A stretch of DNA of 64,000 bases from Candidatus Aalborgicola bjergmarkensis (GCA_016708725.1 JADJFE010000033.1:1-64000), one strand, 5' to 3'; counted from the stretch's first letter, positions 27,950 through 37,971 are shown. Numbers and translations: made by a program. Notes: generated from the letters alone by a model not told the origin.

Positions 27950-29440
27950 ATGATTGACAAACTCAGTTGGATCCTGGTTTTTCCCGATGCCGTCCTGATG
28001 CTCATGGCGTGCGTGATTGCGCTGTTGGATCTGGGTATCAAGAGTCCATCGCGTACCACCACCTATGTCTTTACCCTGCTGACCTTGGGCGTCGTTGCCT
28101 ACATGCATGCCGATCTTGCCTTGAACGGTTTGCCCTCGTATGGATTTGGCAATATGGTGGTCAGCGACTCCATGGGGAACTGGCTCAAGTGTTTTGCCAC
28201 ACTGGCCATGATGGTGACACTGGTCTATGCGCGCCCCTATGCGCTGCACCGGGGTATGTTGCGCGGGGGTGAACTCTTCACCCTGAGCATGTTTGCGCTC
28301 CTGGGTATGTCGGTCATGATCTCGGGCAACAACCTGCTGGTGATCTATCTGGGTTTGGAGCTCTTGACGTTATCGAGTTACGCGCTGGTTGCCTTGCGGC
28401 GTGACCATGCCGTGGCAACGGAAGCGGCCATGAAGTACTTCGTCCTGGGTGCCCTGGCATCGGGTTTCCTTTTGTACGGCATGTCCATGCTGTACGGGGC
28501 AACCGGTTCGCTCGATATCACTGCGATATTCAAGGCCATTGCCTCGGGCCGGATCAACTCCCAGGTGCTGGTGTTTGGTCTGGTGTTTATCGTCGCAGGC
28601 TTGGGCTTCAAGCTGGGGGCCGTACCTTTTCACATGTGGGTTCCCGATGTTTACCAGGGAGCACCTACCGCGATTACCTTGATGATTGGTGGCGCTCCGA
28701 AATTGGCAGCTTTTGCCATTGTCATGCGTTTGCTGGTGGAGGGGATGTTGCCCTTGGCCATTGACTGGCAGCAAATGCTCCTGGTCCTGGCTGTGGGTTC
28801 GCTGCTGGTTGGTAACCTTGCGGCCATTGCGCAAACCAATGTCAAGCGTATGCTGGCCTTCTCCACGATCTCCCAGATGGGGTTTGTCTTGCTGGGGCTT
28901 TTATGCGGGGTCGTCAATGGGGATGCCATCTCGTTTACCGCCAATGCCTACAGTTCGGCCATGTTCTACGTCATTACCTATGTATTGACCACGCTGGCAA
29001 GCTTTGGTGTCTTGTTGCTTCTGTCGCAAGAAGGATTTGAAAGCGAAGAGATTGCTGATCTGGCCGGATTGAACCAGCGCAGCCCCCTGTACGCCGGTGT
29101 GATGGCAGTCTGTCTTCTTTCCCTGGCCGGCATACCGCCCATGGTCGGGTTCTATGCCAAGCTGGCGGTGCTGCAGGCTTTGGTGACCACCGGCCAGGCT
29201 TTGCACATTGGGGTTGCCATTTTCGCGGTTTTGATGTCTCTGGTTGGCGCTTTCTACTACATACGGGTTCTCAAAGTGATGTATTTCGATGCACCCATCT
29301 CGGCAAGCAGCGTTGTAGCACCTCTGGATGTGCGCCTGGTGTTGTGCGTCAATGGCGCTCTGGTTCTCATCCTGGGGTTGGTGCCCGGTGGGCTACTGGC
29401 CCTGTGTGGCAATGCCATCCGGCAAATGCTGGGCACTTGA
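27950..29440 (+). CDS. nuoN: NADH-quinone oxidoreductase subunit N
   Basis: The 496-residue antiporter-like subunit (ND2) closes the 14-gene operon. Conserved parts are YLGLELLTLSSYALVAL, GAVPFHMWVPDVYQGAPT and RMLAFSTISQMGFVLLGLL. C-terminal PPMVGFYAKLAVLQALV is also present. It converges on the CbiX-like gene with 17 bases between; no hairpin terminator with a T-run was found there. Confidence 0.96.
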   Translation: MIDKLSWILVFPDAVLMLMACVIALLDLGIKSPSRTTTYVFTLLTLGVVAYMHADLALNGLPSYGFGNMVVSDSMGNWLKCFATLAMMVTLVYARPYALHRGMLRGGELFTLSMFALLGMSVMISGNNLLVIYLGLELLTLSSYALVALRRDHAVATEAAMKYFVLGALASGFLLYGMSMLYGATGSLDITAIFKAIASGRINSQVLVFGLVFIVAGLGFKLGAVPFHMWVPDVYQGAPTAITLMIGGAPKLAAFAIVMRLLVEGMLPLAIDWQQMLLVLAVGSLLVGNLAAIAQTNVKRMLAFSTISQMGFVLLGLLCGVVNGDAISFTANAYSSAMFYVITYVLTTLASFGVLLLLSQEGFESEEIADLAGLNQRSPLYAGVMAVCLLSLAGIPPMVGFYAKLAVLQALVTTGQALHIGVAIFAVLMSLVGAFYYIRVLKVMYFDAPISASSVVAPLDVRLVLCVNGALVLILGLVPGGLLALCGNAIRQMLGT

Positions 29441-29457
29441 GGTCAGGCTTTGGGCGA

Positions 29458-29847
29458 TTAGCCATCCAGGGCGATTTCGGCCAGCAGCCGGATCATGCGT
29501 TCGTTTTCGCTTACCGCAGGCTGAAGCGTGAAGGCAATGGAGGGGTGTTGCTGGCGCATGCGCTCGACCAGGATGGGCAAGTCCTCACGGGCGTGCCGTC
29601 CCAAACCTAAAAACATGGGGACAACATGGATGGCTTGCACCCCGGACTGGATGAGTGTGGTGCAGGCGCTGTCCAGGTCAGGTGTGCTGATTTCCAGGTA
29701 GGCACACAGCACGGGGGTGGCAGGGGATAAGGTCTGCATCCGTGCCGCAACGGCTTCTATGGGCTTGTGCCAGAGCGGATCGCGTGAGCCGTGTCCGAAC
29801 AGCACCACGCCCTTGGTTTGTTGATGGGTTTCTTGAGCGTTTGTCAT
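29458..29847 (-). CDS. CbiX/SirB-like sirohydrochlorin chelatase-family protein
   Basis: The 129-residue single-domain protein has GVVLFGHGSRDPLWHKPIEA, AYLEISTPDL and IHVVPMFLGLGRHAREDLP. These carry the His pair typical of small CbiX/SirB metal chelatases. Such proteins insert Fe or Co into sirohydrochlorin, which would supply siroheme for the cysI sulfite reductase about 17 kb away. The start overlaps the lptG stop by 4 bases, so it is the third gene of the lptF-lptG operon despite an unrelated role. Chelatase activity is inferred from family only. Confidence 0.75.
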   Translation of the reverse strand: MTNAQETHQQTKGVVLFGHGSRDPLWHKPIEAVAARMQTLSPATPVLCAYLEISTPDLDSACTTLIQSGVQAIHVVPMFLGLGRHAREDLPILVERMRQQHPSIAFTLQPAVSENERMIRLLAEIALDG

Positions 29848-30950
29848 CGTCGTAGTACCAGCCAGGTAAATGCCGTAAGGGACGCCAGGGAGTAGATGAT
29901 GCCGGGGAGTGCCGCCGTGAGCCAGGCTTGCCAGCCGTGCAAGGAACCCAAGTCGCCCAGCACATTGTTGAGCAGCACAAAACTGATGCCGGCCATTACC
30001 CCCGCGAAGACATAGGATGCGATGCCATCCGAGCGGAAATGCAGGTAGGCAAACGGCAGGGCCAGCACCACCATGACCAGGCAGCTCAAAGGGTAAAACA
30101 CTTTTTTCCAGAACTGAAATTCATATTTTTGGGTCGATTGTCCGTTGGCTTGCAGGTGTCCGATATAGTGAAACAGATCAATCGTACCCATACGCTCGGG
30201 GCGCAGTACCGCTGTCGCCACCATTTCGGAGTTGATGTGTGTGGCCCAGCGGAAACTGGGAACCAGGGTGCGATCCACATGGGCAGAGCGGGTATCTGCG
30301 TTGATAAATTCCGAACGGTCCACATCCCTGAGCAGCCATGCGTTGTCTGCTGCGAATTGTGCCGTTTGCGCCTGGGTCAGGGACACCAGCAAGCCCTGGC
30401 CATCAAATTCAAAGATTTGCACATCGCGCATGCTGGTGTCGGGCGTCAGTGCGCCCACATTCACCGCGAAGTGGCTTGCGTCCTGTTTTTCCCTGAGCCA
30501 GGCGCCGGTTTTGCCAACCGTGATATTGCCTTGGTAGCGGGATTTGAGCAGTTGGGCTGTTTTTCCGGTCCAGGGTGCCAGGTAGTCACCCACCGCAAAA
30601 GTAAGCAGCACGAAACCCAGTCCCAGCAATAGCAGTGTGCGCAGCGCCCGCCAGGGTCCCAGGCCGCTGGTACGCAAAATGGTGAATTCGGAACTTTGGG
30701 CCAGGCGCGCCATCACGAAAATGGTGCCAATGAGCACGGTGATCGGCAAGAGTTCGTAGAGGTGGCTGGGCAGCAGCAGTACGCCATACACCAGTGCCTG
30801 CGCGACCGTATAGCCGGTGGCGCGGTATTTGCCCACAGCCTGTAATTCCTCCACCAGGTCGAAGAAATAGAACAAGGAGAGAAAGCCCAGGGTGATCAGC
30901 GCAACGGCCAGAATCACCTCGCCGTATAGAAGACGCCGTACTGTTTTCAA
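29844..30950 (-). CDS. lptG: LPS export ABC transporter permease LptG
   Basis: LptG, with LptF and the LptB ATPase, extracts lipopolysaccharide from the inner membrane toward the Lpt bridge. The 368-residue protein has an N-terminal pair of helices, a periplasmic beta-jellyroll region (about residues 130-260) and C-terminal helices with KVFYPLSCLVMVVLALPFAY. The GTIFVMARLAQSSEFTILRTSG stretch includes the coupling helix (only its core is quoted: SSEFTILRTSG). It overlaps lptF by 4 bases. Confidence 0.93.
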   Translation of the reverse strand: MKTVRRLLYGEVILAVALITLGFLSLFYFFDLVEELQAVGKYRATGYTVAQALVYGVLLLPSHLYELLPITVLIGTIFVMARLAQSSEFTILRTSGLGPWRALRTLLLLGLGFVLLTFAVGDYLAPWTGKTAQLLKSRYQGNITVGKTGAWLREKQDASHFAVNVGALTPDTSMRDVQIFEFDGQGLLVSLTQAQTAQFAADNAWLLRDVDRSEFINADTRSAHVDRTLVPSFRWATHINSEMVATAVLRPERMGTIDLFHYIGHLQANGQSTQKYEFQFWKKVFYPLSCLVMVVLALPFAYLHFRSDGIASYVFAGVMAGISFVLLNNVLGDLGSLHGWQAWLTAALPGIIYSLASLTAFTWLVLRR

Positions 30951-32062
30951 TGCACAACTTTCTGTTCGGAGTCAGGGGAGGGGTGGAGGCGCAGGCTGCT
31001 GAATTTCCAGTGGTTGTGGCGTTTGGCCAGCCACAGCAGCGCCAGGGTCAGCGCGCCGCCATGCAGGGCCAGCAGGAATACGTCAAAGCGCACTTGTGTG
31101 GACTCGATCCAGCTTTTGCCCAGGACCAGAAAGTTGAAGTAGACAATAAAAGCCAGGAAGGCAAAAGCGATGTTTGTGGTACGTCCGATGCGCGGATTCA
31201 CCCCGGCGGCAGCCAAACCGATAAGGACGAAATTAACGGCTGCCATGGCCAAGCCGATGCGCCAGGAAAGTTCGGCCAGATTGGCAGGGGTGGGGGTGGC
31301 AAGCAACTCCAGCGTGCTCTTGGCGTGGGTTGGCACAAAGCTGCGTGCGGACTGGTCGTCAGCATGGATGATCGCACCATAGGACGTAAACATGCTCAGG
31401 GTCAGTTCCGGTTGATTGGCTGCTTTTTCCAGCCGTTGCCCATTTTCCAGGACCAGATAACGATCCGGGCCAATCGTCTCGATTCTGCCGCTGCGCGCCG
31501 AGGTGACGGTTTCCTTGTCCTGTTCGTGCGTGGCGATGAAGACATTGAGGCCTACCTGTGCGCCGCTGCTATCTTTTTCGATGAAGAAAACCCGTTCACC
31601 GTTTGCGGACTCCTGAAATTGCCCTGGCTGGATGCGGGCTATGTCTCCGCGTTTATCGTAACGGTCGCGCATGTCCTCGATACGGCTGAATGCCCAGGGC
31701 AGAATCAGAAATGCCAGTGCGGCGTTCACCAGCAAAATGGGCCAGGCAAAACGGAACAGGGGGTGTATCAGGGAGGTGAGCCCGCGTCCAGCACAAAACC
31801 AGATAACCATCTCGCTGTCACGAAACATGCGGGTCAGTACACTGATGATGGCGATGAACAAGCTCATGGACAATATGCTGGGCATGTCCGAGAGCACCGT
31901 GTATGCCATGATCAGCATGACGTCGGCAGGATTGAAAACCCCGCGACTGGCTTCCCCGAGCGTTCGGGTCAGGGTCATGGTCATCACCACCGTTACCAGA
32001 ACCACGAAGGTGGCGCCAAAGCTGCGGGCGAGTTCCTTGCGGATGGAAGAATGGAATAACAT
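30947..32062 (-). CDS. lptF: LPS export ABC transporter permease LptF
   Basis: The partner permease of LptG. The ATG at 32062 gives 371 residues beginning MLFHSSIRKELARSFGAT, a normal LptF start. The open frame extends to 32473, but that part is antisense to pepA and is rejected. Internal features include FIAIISVLTRMFRDSEMVIW with the coupling region and the periplasmic domain around residues 120-260. Only 34 bases separate its start from the divergent pepA start, so both promoters are packed tightly or overlap. Confidence 0.93.
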   Translation of the reverse strand: MLFHSSIRKELARSFGATFVVLVTVVMTMTLTRTLGEASRGVFNPADVMLIMAYTVLSDMPSILSMSLFIAIISVLTRMFRDSEMVIWFCAGRGLTSLIHPLFRFAWPILLVNAALAFLILPWAFSRIEDMRDRYDKRGDIARIQPGQFQESANGERVFFIEKDSSGAQVGLNVFIATHEQDKETVTSARSGRIETIGPDRYLVLENGQRLEKAANQPELTLSMFTSYGAIIHADDQSARSFVPTHAKSTLELLATPTPANLAELSWRIGLAMAAVNFVLIGLAAAGVNPRIGRTTNIAFAFLAFIVYFNFLVLGKSWIESTQVRFDVFLLALHGGALTLALLWLAKRHNHWKFSSLRLHPSPDSEQKVVH

Positions 32063-32096
32063 GGCGGAAATATAGCGGAGAAGGAAAACCCGAATT

Positions 32097-33542
32097 ATGA
32101 ACTTTGAAATCAAACCCATGGCCCTGGCACAGGCCGCGAAAGAAAAGTGTGATGCGCTGATTGTCCTGGTTTCGCAGGACTTCAAGGCTGGCAAGGACGA
32201 ATTGTCAGGCTTGGTGGCGCAAGCGCTCAAATCTGCCGACCTGGAAAGCAAGGCGGGCAAGTTATTGACGCTATACCGCGCGCCGCAGTCCCATGCCGTG
32301 CGTGTGGTGTTGGCGGCAACGGGAGACGGGACTGCGCGCTCGGTGCGCACGGCGGTTCTGGCCGCAGTGGCGGCAGCCAAATCCGCTTCCCTGAAAAAAA
32401 TGGTGTTGTGTTTTGCCATGCCAGCACGGGAAGATGCTGTGCGCGCCGCCGTATTGGCCGCAGCGGATGCCACCTACGCCTACACGCTCACCAAATCACA
32501 GCCCGAGCCGCGCACGGTACAAAAGATTATCCTGACTGCCAGCAACGCCAGCGAATTGCAAACCGCGTTTGACCGCGCCGTTGCCACCGTCTCAGGCGTA
32601 GAACTGGCCAAGGAGTGGGCCAATCGGCCCGCCAACCATGCCACCCCCACCCTGCTGGCCCAGGCAGCCCAGGAGTTGGCAGAAGTGCCCAAGTTCAGTT
32701 GCGAGGTACTCGGTCCCAAGGAGGTTGCCGAGCTGGGCATGGGAGCCTTTATGGCGGTAGCCCAGGGGTCGGAGCAGGCCTTGCGGTTTGTGGTGCTGCG
32801 CTACAGCGGCGCTGCCAAGTCCCACGCGCCCACGGTGCTGGTTGGCAAGGGCATCACATTCGATAGCGGCGGCATCTCGCTCAAACCAGCTCCCGAGATG
32901 GATGAGATGAAGTTTGACATGTCGGGTGCGGCCAGTGTTCTGGGTGTGTTTCGTGCACTGGCGCTGCTCAAGCCGGCCATCAACGTCGTGGGCCTGATCC
33001 CGGCCTGCGAAAACCTGCCTAGTGGTCGTGCCGTTAAACCCGGTGATGTGGTCACGAGCATGAGCGGCCAGACGATTGAGGTGCTCAATACCGACGCCGA
33101 AGGGCGGATGATCCTGTGCGATGCCTTGACCTATGCCGAGCGCTTCAAGCCCAGGGCGGTGATCGACATCGCCACCTTGACGGGAGCTTGCATGATCGCC
33201 CTGGGCGGGGTGCGCAGCGGTCTGTTTTCGACGCACGATGCCCTGGCCACCGCGCTGCTGGAGGCCGGAGAATTATCCCAGGATGCCTGCTGGAGAATGC
33301 CTTTGGACGAAGAATACGCCGAAGGTTTGAAAACCAGTTTTGCCGACGTGGCCAATGTGGCCGGGCGCGCAGGGGGTGCCATCACGGCAGCCAAATTTTT
33401 GCAGCGCTTCGCTGAAAAATATGCGTGGGCTCATCTGGACATTGCAGGAACTGCCTGGAAGACCGGCACCAGCAAAGGGGCCAGCGGGCGTCCCGTTGGC
33501 CTGCTCGTCGAGTACCTGGTGCAGCAGGCGCACGCCAAGTGA
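32097..33542 (+). CDS. pepA: Leucyl aminopeptidase (M17)
   Basis: A 481-residue cytosolic metallopeptidase releasing N-terminal residues; in some bacteria it also binds DNA. The catalytic C-terminal half shows VGKGITFDSGGISLKPA, MDEMKFDMSGAASVLG and NTDAEGRMILCDALTYA with the two-metal ligands (Lys, Asp, Asp, Glu). The N-terminal macro-like domain is less conserved. Its stop overlaps the GTG start of holC, so PepA and HolC are likely co-translated. Confidence 0.95.
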   Translation: MNFEIKPMALAQAAKEKCDALIVLVSQDFKAGKDELSGLVAQALKSADLESKAGKLLTLYRAPQSHAVRVVLAATGDGTARSVRTAVLAAVAAAKSASLKKMVLCFAMPAREDAVRAAVLAAADATYAYTLTKSQPEPRTVQKIILTASNASELQTAFDRAVATVSGVELAKEWANRPANHATPTLLAQAAQELAEVPKFSCEVLGPKEVAELGMGAFMAVAQGSEQALRFVVLRYSGAAKSHAPTVLVGKGITFDSGGISLKPAPEMDEMKFDMSGAASVLGVFRALALLKPAINVVGLIPACENLPSGRAVKPGDVVTSMSGQTIEVLNTDAEGRMILCDALTYAERFKPRAVIDIATLTGACMIALGGVRSGLFSTHDALATALLEAGELSQDACWRMPLDEEYAEGLKTSFADVANVAGRAGGAITAAKFLQRFAEKYAWAHLDIAGTAWKTGTSKGASGRPVGLLVEYLVQQAHAK

Positions 33543-34003
33543 CCGAAGTGGTTTTCCATTTTGGCGTTGCCAGTAAACAGGACTACACCTGCCGTTTATT
33601 GCGCAAGGCCGTAGCCAGTGGCGCCAGGCTCGTCGTGTTGGCGGATGCCGCCCAGCTGGAGCAACTGGACCATGCTCTATGGGCGTTGTCGCCGGTTGAT
33701 TTTGTCGCGCATTGTGTTGCCGGTGCGCCAGCAGCGGTGCGCAGCCGCTCCCCGGTAGTATTGGTCACGCACACCAGCCATGTTCCAGAGTCGCGCCAGA
33801 TTCTGGTCAATACCACCGACACGGTTCCAGAAGGTTTTGAGCAATTCGAGCGAATGATTGAAGTCGTCAGCTCGGAAGAATCGGACCGTCTCCTGGCGCG
33901 CCAACGCTGGCGACACTATGCCACGCATGCGCATCCTATACGTAAACACGAAGTAAGCAAAGGCAACCCAACCCATGCCGACGACACCCAAACCCCTGGC
34001 TAA
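33539..34003 (+). CDS. holC: DNA polymerase III chi subunit
   Basis: HolC links the clamp loader to SSB. The start is taken as the GTG at 33539, overlapping the pepA stop, because it gives TEVVFHFGVASKQDYTCRLL, the family start; the longer frame is inside pepA. Other family parts are VLADAAQLEQLDHALWALSP and EGFEQFERMIEVVSSEE. The 154-residue product has an about 15-residue hydrophilic tail that overlaps the next gene by 29 bases. Confidence 0.88.
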   Translation: MTEVVFHFGVASKQDYTCRLLRKAVASGARLVVLADAAQLEQLDHALWALSPVDFVAHCVAGAPAAVRSRSPVVLVTHTSHVPESRQILVNTTDTVPEGFEQFERMIEVVSSEESDRLLARQRWRHYATHAHPIRKHEVSKGNPTHADDTQTPG

Positions 34004-34325
34004 GAATCTCCCCGTACTGACCGAGGTGGTGGATCCCGCAACCTTGTCGCTCCTGCCGCAGACGCAAGATGATCTGCACGTGCACGACACGACAGCCCGG
34101 ACAGAGCCTGGGTTTTCCACTACACCACCTATTGATATTGACAAAGAGCAGCTGGTTGCGGATATTCTGCGCAGCATGCTGCCCCGGTTGGAACAACAAT
34201 TGCGCGTATCCTTGCTGGCGCTGGTGGACGAGCAACTGGCTTTGCATACCGGGCGCATGCGTGAGGAAGTGGAAGCCGCCGTGCAGGTGGCTGTGGATAC
34301 GGCAATAATGGGCAAATCGTCTTAA
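33975..34325 (+). CDS. Hypothetical protein following holC
   Basis: The 116-residue product has a Pro/Thr-rich first half and an amphipathic helical second half (QLVADILRSMLPRLEQQLRV, then HTGRMREEVEAAVQVAVDTA). No known catalytic motif is seen. It begins inside the holC 3' end in another frame, which suggests co-translation. A role with the replisome would be speculation. Confidence 0.6.
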   Translation: MPTTPKPLAKNLPVLTEVVDPATLSLLPQTQDDLHVHDTTARTEPGFSTTPPIDIDKEQLVADILRSMLPRLEQQLRVSLLALVDEQLALHTGRMREEVEAAVQVAVDTAIMGKSS

Positions 34326-34353
34326 ATCGTCTTGATACGTTAAGGAGACACAA

Positions 34354-37300
34354 GTGAAACAAACACAACGAATTGCACTTTTTTTTGTTGCACTATTTGC
34401 ACTATTGGTTTCGATGCCCGCCCGCACCGAAACCGTCAGCGGTGGGTTTCGGTTTACGTACACGGGACCGTCGGAGTTTATTTATCCCTACGATGGCAAG
34501 AAACAGAGCATCCGCTTCAGTGTGACCAATACGGCGGCGACGGCAAGTACTGTGTATGCGTTGCGGGTCTCGGTCAACGGCTCGGCTAACGAATATCCCG
34601 GATACGCGCATTTCCCTAACGGAGCCAAATTCTCTCTGGCTGCTGGTGAGTCGTCCGTTGTGTCGAGTTGGGCGCAGGGGGTGTATGAAAACCTGGGTCC
34701 GACAACGCCGCCAGCAGTGGGGGAAAGTAAAGAATATACGTTTGATTTTGTCTTCACCGATGCGTCGAAGCCTATCGCAGAGATTACAGCGGCTGACACG
34801 TTTACGGTATCGCAAAAAGTGATGTTCACCAATTTGGGCGATACGCCAACACTCACGGGCGGACTCGCGCTGGGTGGAACGGTGCGCTTTAGCGGGGCTA
34901 CCACGCTGCCGAATAACGCGCTAGTAGAGGTGGCAACGCCCTATTCACCCAGATGGTATGTGGCGACGGCTACGGCTGCGAACACTACCGCAGACGGTGC
35001 AGGCCTTACGGTAACGCAGTCGCTACCCCTACGCAGCGACTGGTTGGTGCGCATCTCTGCATCGGGCTATGCATCCAAGGTGGTGGCGTTGGCTGACATC
35101 ACAACCGGAACGACGGCGACGCTTGGCCTTACGCTGGAAAAACGCGCTGCACCAACACTCTCCTACAAACTTGCCCAGCAAATCGCGACACCGACCGGAT
35201 TCTGGCGCGGGGCGGTCTCTGAGAGTGAAGGAACCTTTGTTGCGATTCCCGGCCAGGAAAACTGGAAAACCGGTGCAACCGACGCAGAAACACGTTCGTA
35301 CCGGGAAGCCAGCAAACTCTATAAATTCAAGTTTGACGGCACGAAGGTTTGGGAGCACGCACCTGGGTGGGAAATATGGGGCGGCGACATGACACCGGAC
35401 GGCAAGTATGTGGCGTATGCCCTCAACCCGAGCTACACAAGTTTTTACCAACCCACGGAATACAAACTCGTGCTACTTGACGGTATGACGGGCACGCAGT
35501 TGTGGGCAAAAACAGGCCCAACTTCAACCTCAGACATCACATTCAGCAGCGAGGCCAGAAAACTCGAATCGCTTGAAGTTGCACTCTCGCCCGACGGAAA
35601 CTATGTAGCGGTAGGTAGTGTTGGCAGTGGACAGGTAACCGTGTTTGACCGCACGACCGGCACCGAACTTTGGGCCACGAGCAATGCGCCTGGTGCTAAT
35701 TTTGGGCAAGTACGCAATCTCAAATTCTCCAGCGATTCACAGTTTCTCTATGCTGGAAGTGGCGACAATTTCTTGCGCAAGTTTCGTGTGAGTGACGGTA
35801 CAGCGATCTGGAAGGCGATGGTCGGCGGCTGGCCGTTTGTAAATGGTTTGAACTTTTCACCCGACGGCACGCTCGTCACAACAGGCACAAAATCTTTCGA
35901 CACGGCTGTGGTACGTGCAAGCGATGGAGTGGTTTTGTGGTTCAGAAACACACAGTATTTCGACTCGGTACCCTCGCCCGACGGCGCGGTTACAACCTCC
36001 TTTAATGGGGTGATCTATCGACTTTCTGACGGTGTGATTGCCGGGATGACCAAGACGCACGCACTGAGTGCGTACACGCCGGATGGGGCGTATTTGTTGC
36101 GAATGGATTCCGATTTGGCGCTCTACGATCTAACTGGCGTCAAATTGCTGACGTTTGATAAATCGGGTCTCAACACAAATGCGGGCGAGCAGCCACAGTG
36201 GAGTTATGCGACGAAGGATGGGCGTTATGTCATCGGGCTTGGGCGTGACATGTCCACGCCCGGGTCTACGGGGGTGGCCATCTGGGAGCGCACATCCGAT
36301 ACGACGTCCACTGCACCTGTGTGTACCCTAAGCGCCAGCCCAACTGCCATCACGGCTGGGAACACATCCACACTGACTGCAAGTTGCGCTCCTGCAGCAA
36401 CGGGCTACACATGGACAGGTGGTACGTGTACGGGCACAACAAGCGCTACATGCACGGTGACACCCACGGCAACGACAAGCTACTCTGTCGCCGGAGTGAA
36501 TGCTACGGGCACAGGAACTGCGGCGAGCGCAACCGTCACGGTGACACCTGTTGGCACCTTCGCCCTTGGCGTGGGCACTTCGGGCACCGGCTATGGCAAT
36601 GTTGCTTCCAGCCCAGGTGGCATTGCATGTTACGTGCCACAGCCGGGAGTCGCTTATCTTGTTGCGCCTGATTGCTCGGAAAACTATACCAGTGGCGCCA
36701 GCGTAACCCTCAGCGCCACCCCGGACGCCGGCAGCAGCTTTACCGGCTGGAGCGGCGCATGCAGCGGCACGGGAACTTGTACGGTCAGCATGACAGAAGC
36801 CAGGAGCGTGACAGCCACGTTTGCCCTGAATGTGACGGCACCGGTCTGCACCTTGAACGCCAATCCATCCAGCATCACAGCGGGCAGCAGTTCAACCCTC
36901 ACGGCCACCTGCACCCCGGCGGCAACCAGCTACATCTGGACGGGGGGAAGCTGCGCGGGCACCTCGGCATCAACCTGCACGGTCAGCCCCACGGCTACAA
37001 CGACCTACACCGTGCAGGGCAGCAATGCAGGCGGCACCAATCAAGCGGCCAGCGTGACCGTCACCGTCTCAACCACAGCCAACGCCACGTCCTATACCGT
37101 ACCTGGCACCCTGGGCAGTGATGTATTCGTGCCCACAGCCGGAAACAGCTACTACGGTGGTGCTGGCAACGACACCTACATCATCAGCCCGAACACCTTG
37201 CGCGGCGAGGTGACGGCAAAAATCATTGACACCGAAGGCGATAACCTTGTCCAGTTGGTCGATGGCATGACCGTAACAGCCAGCGCTTTCTACGACGATG

Positions 37301-37971
37301 CAGCACAGCTCACGCTCTCCAGCGGGGCCAAAGTGCAGATACTGGGCGCCTCGAAGTTCAAGTTCCAGCTGGGTGCCAATGCACTGGCGGGCGATGCGGC
37401 AGTCTTTTTGAGCTATTCCGACTTTGTCACCAACCTGGGCGCGTCCCTGACCAGCGGCTTGCCACTTCCTGTATCGGGCACTGCGGGCTATGTTGTGCCC
37501 ACGGGCTTTACGCAGGCCGCAGCCCCCACACCCGCTGTGGCAGGCGCTTCCTACACAGTGCCGGGTACCCTGGGCGATGATGTCCTCGTGCCGTCCGGGG
37601 GCAACAACTACCTCGGCGGTGGCGGTAACGACACCTACACCATCAGTCCCTACACTTTGAGCGGCTCGGTAACCACCAAGATCATTGACACCGAAGGCAG
37701 CAATGTGATCCAGTTGGTAGGTGGCCTGACGATTGAATCGAGCACCTTTTTCAACAACGCCGTGCAACTGACGCTATCCCTTGGCGCCAAGGTGCAAATC
37801 CTGGGCGCATCCGGCTTTAGCTACCAGTTGGGTGCCAATGCTCCAGCGGGAGAAGCAGCCAGCAGTCTGACGTTTGCACAGTTTGCCTCTACGCTAGGTG
37901 CCAGCGTCCCGACGGGTACTTCTGCTGTGAGTGGCAGCGCCAATTTTGTGGTGCTTGGCAGTGGACACTGA
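34354..37971 (+). CDS. Large secreted multidomain protein: beta-propeller, Ig-like and RTX-like repeats
   Basis: 1205 residues with a Sec-type signal (MKQTQRIALFFVALFALLVS, cleavage after PARTE or nearby). Residues about 270-640 contain recurring blade motifs (TPDGKYVAYAL, LSPDGNYVAVGS, FSSDSQFLYAGS, FSPDGTLVTTGT), indicating a WD40/PQQ-like propeller. Two Ig-like repeats begin near 650 and 829 (both start APVCTL, with TWTGG or IWTGG cores). Between them is an InlB-B-like repeat (TPDAGSSFTGWSGACSGTGT). Two long C-terminal repeats start near 910 and 1063 (SYTVPGTLG; GGAGNDTYIIS or GGGGNDTYTIS, each one RTX nonapeptide). An adhesin or matrix role is inferred. A TAAGGAG ribosome site lies upstream. 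Confidence 0.75.
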   Translation: MKQTQRIALFFVALFALLVSMPARTETVSGGFRFTYTGPSEFIYPYDGKKQSIRFSVTNTAATASTVYALRVSVNGSANEYPGYAHFPNGAKFSLAAGESSVVSSWAQGVYENLGPTTPPAVGESKEYTFDFVFTDASKPIAEITAADTFTVSQKVMFTNLGDTPTLTGGLALGGTVRFSGATTLPNNALVEVATPYSPRWYVATATAANTTADGAGLTVTQSLPLRSDWLVRISASGYASKVVALADITTGTTATLGLTLEKRAAPTLSYKLAQQIATPTGFWRGAVSESEGTFVAIPGQENWKTGATDAETRSYREASKLYKFKFDGTKVWEHAPGWEIWGGDMTPDGKYVAYALNPSYTSFYQPTEYKLVLLDGMTGTQLWAKTGPTSTSDITFSSEARKLESLEVALSPDGNYVAVGSVGSGQVTVFDRTTGTELWATSNAPGANFGQVRNLKFSSDSQFLYAGSGDNFLRKFRVSDGTAIWKAMVGGWPFVNGLNFSPDGTLVTTGTKSFDTAVVRASDGVVLWFRNTQYFDSVPSPDGAVTTSFNGVIYRLSDGVIAGMTKTHALSAYTPDGAYLLRMDSDLALYDLTGVKLLTFDKSGLNTNAGEQPQWSYATKDGRYVIGLGRDMSTPGSTGVAIWERTSDTTSTAPVCTLSASPTAITAGNTSTLTASCAPAATGYTWTGGTCTGTTSATCTVTPTATTSYSVAGVNATGTGTAASATVTVTPVGTFALGVGTSGTGYGNVASSPGGIACYVPQPGVAYLVAPDCSENYTSGASVTLSATPDAGSSFTGWSGACSGTGTCTVSMTEARSVTATFALNVTAPVCTLNANPSSITAGSSSTLTATCTPAATSYIWTGGSCAGTSASTCTVSPTATTTYTVQGSNAGGTNQAASVTVTVSTTANATSYTVPGTLGSDVFVPTAGNSYYGGAGNDTYIISPNTLRGEVTAKIIDTEGDNLVQLVDGMTVTASAFYDDAAQLTLSSGAKVQILGASKFKFQLGANALAGDAAVFLSYSDFVTNLGASLTSGLPLPVSGTAGYVVPTGFTQAAAPTPAVAGASYTVPGTLGDDVLVPSGGNNYLGGGGNDTYTISPYTLSGSVTTKIIDTEGSNVIQLVGGLTIESSTFFNNAVQLTLSLGAKVQILGASGFSYQLGANAPAGEAASSLTFAQFASTLGASVPTGTSAVSGSANFVVLGSGH

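Noticed and set aside
32063..32473. N-terminal extension of lptF upstream of 32062
   Set aside because: It is antisense to pepA and absent from LptF homologues; the start at 32062 fits the family.
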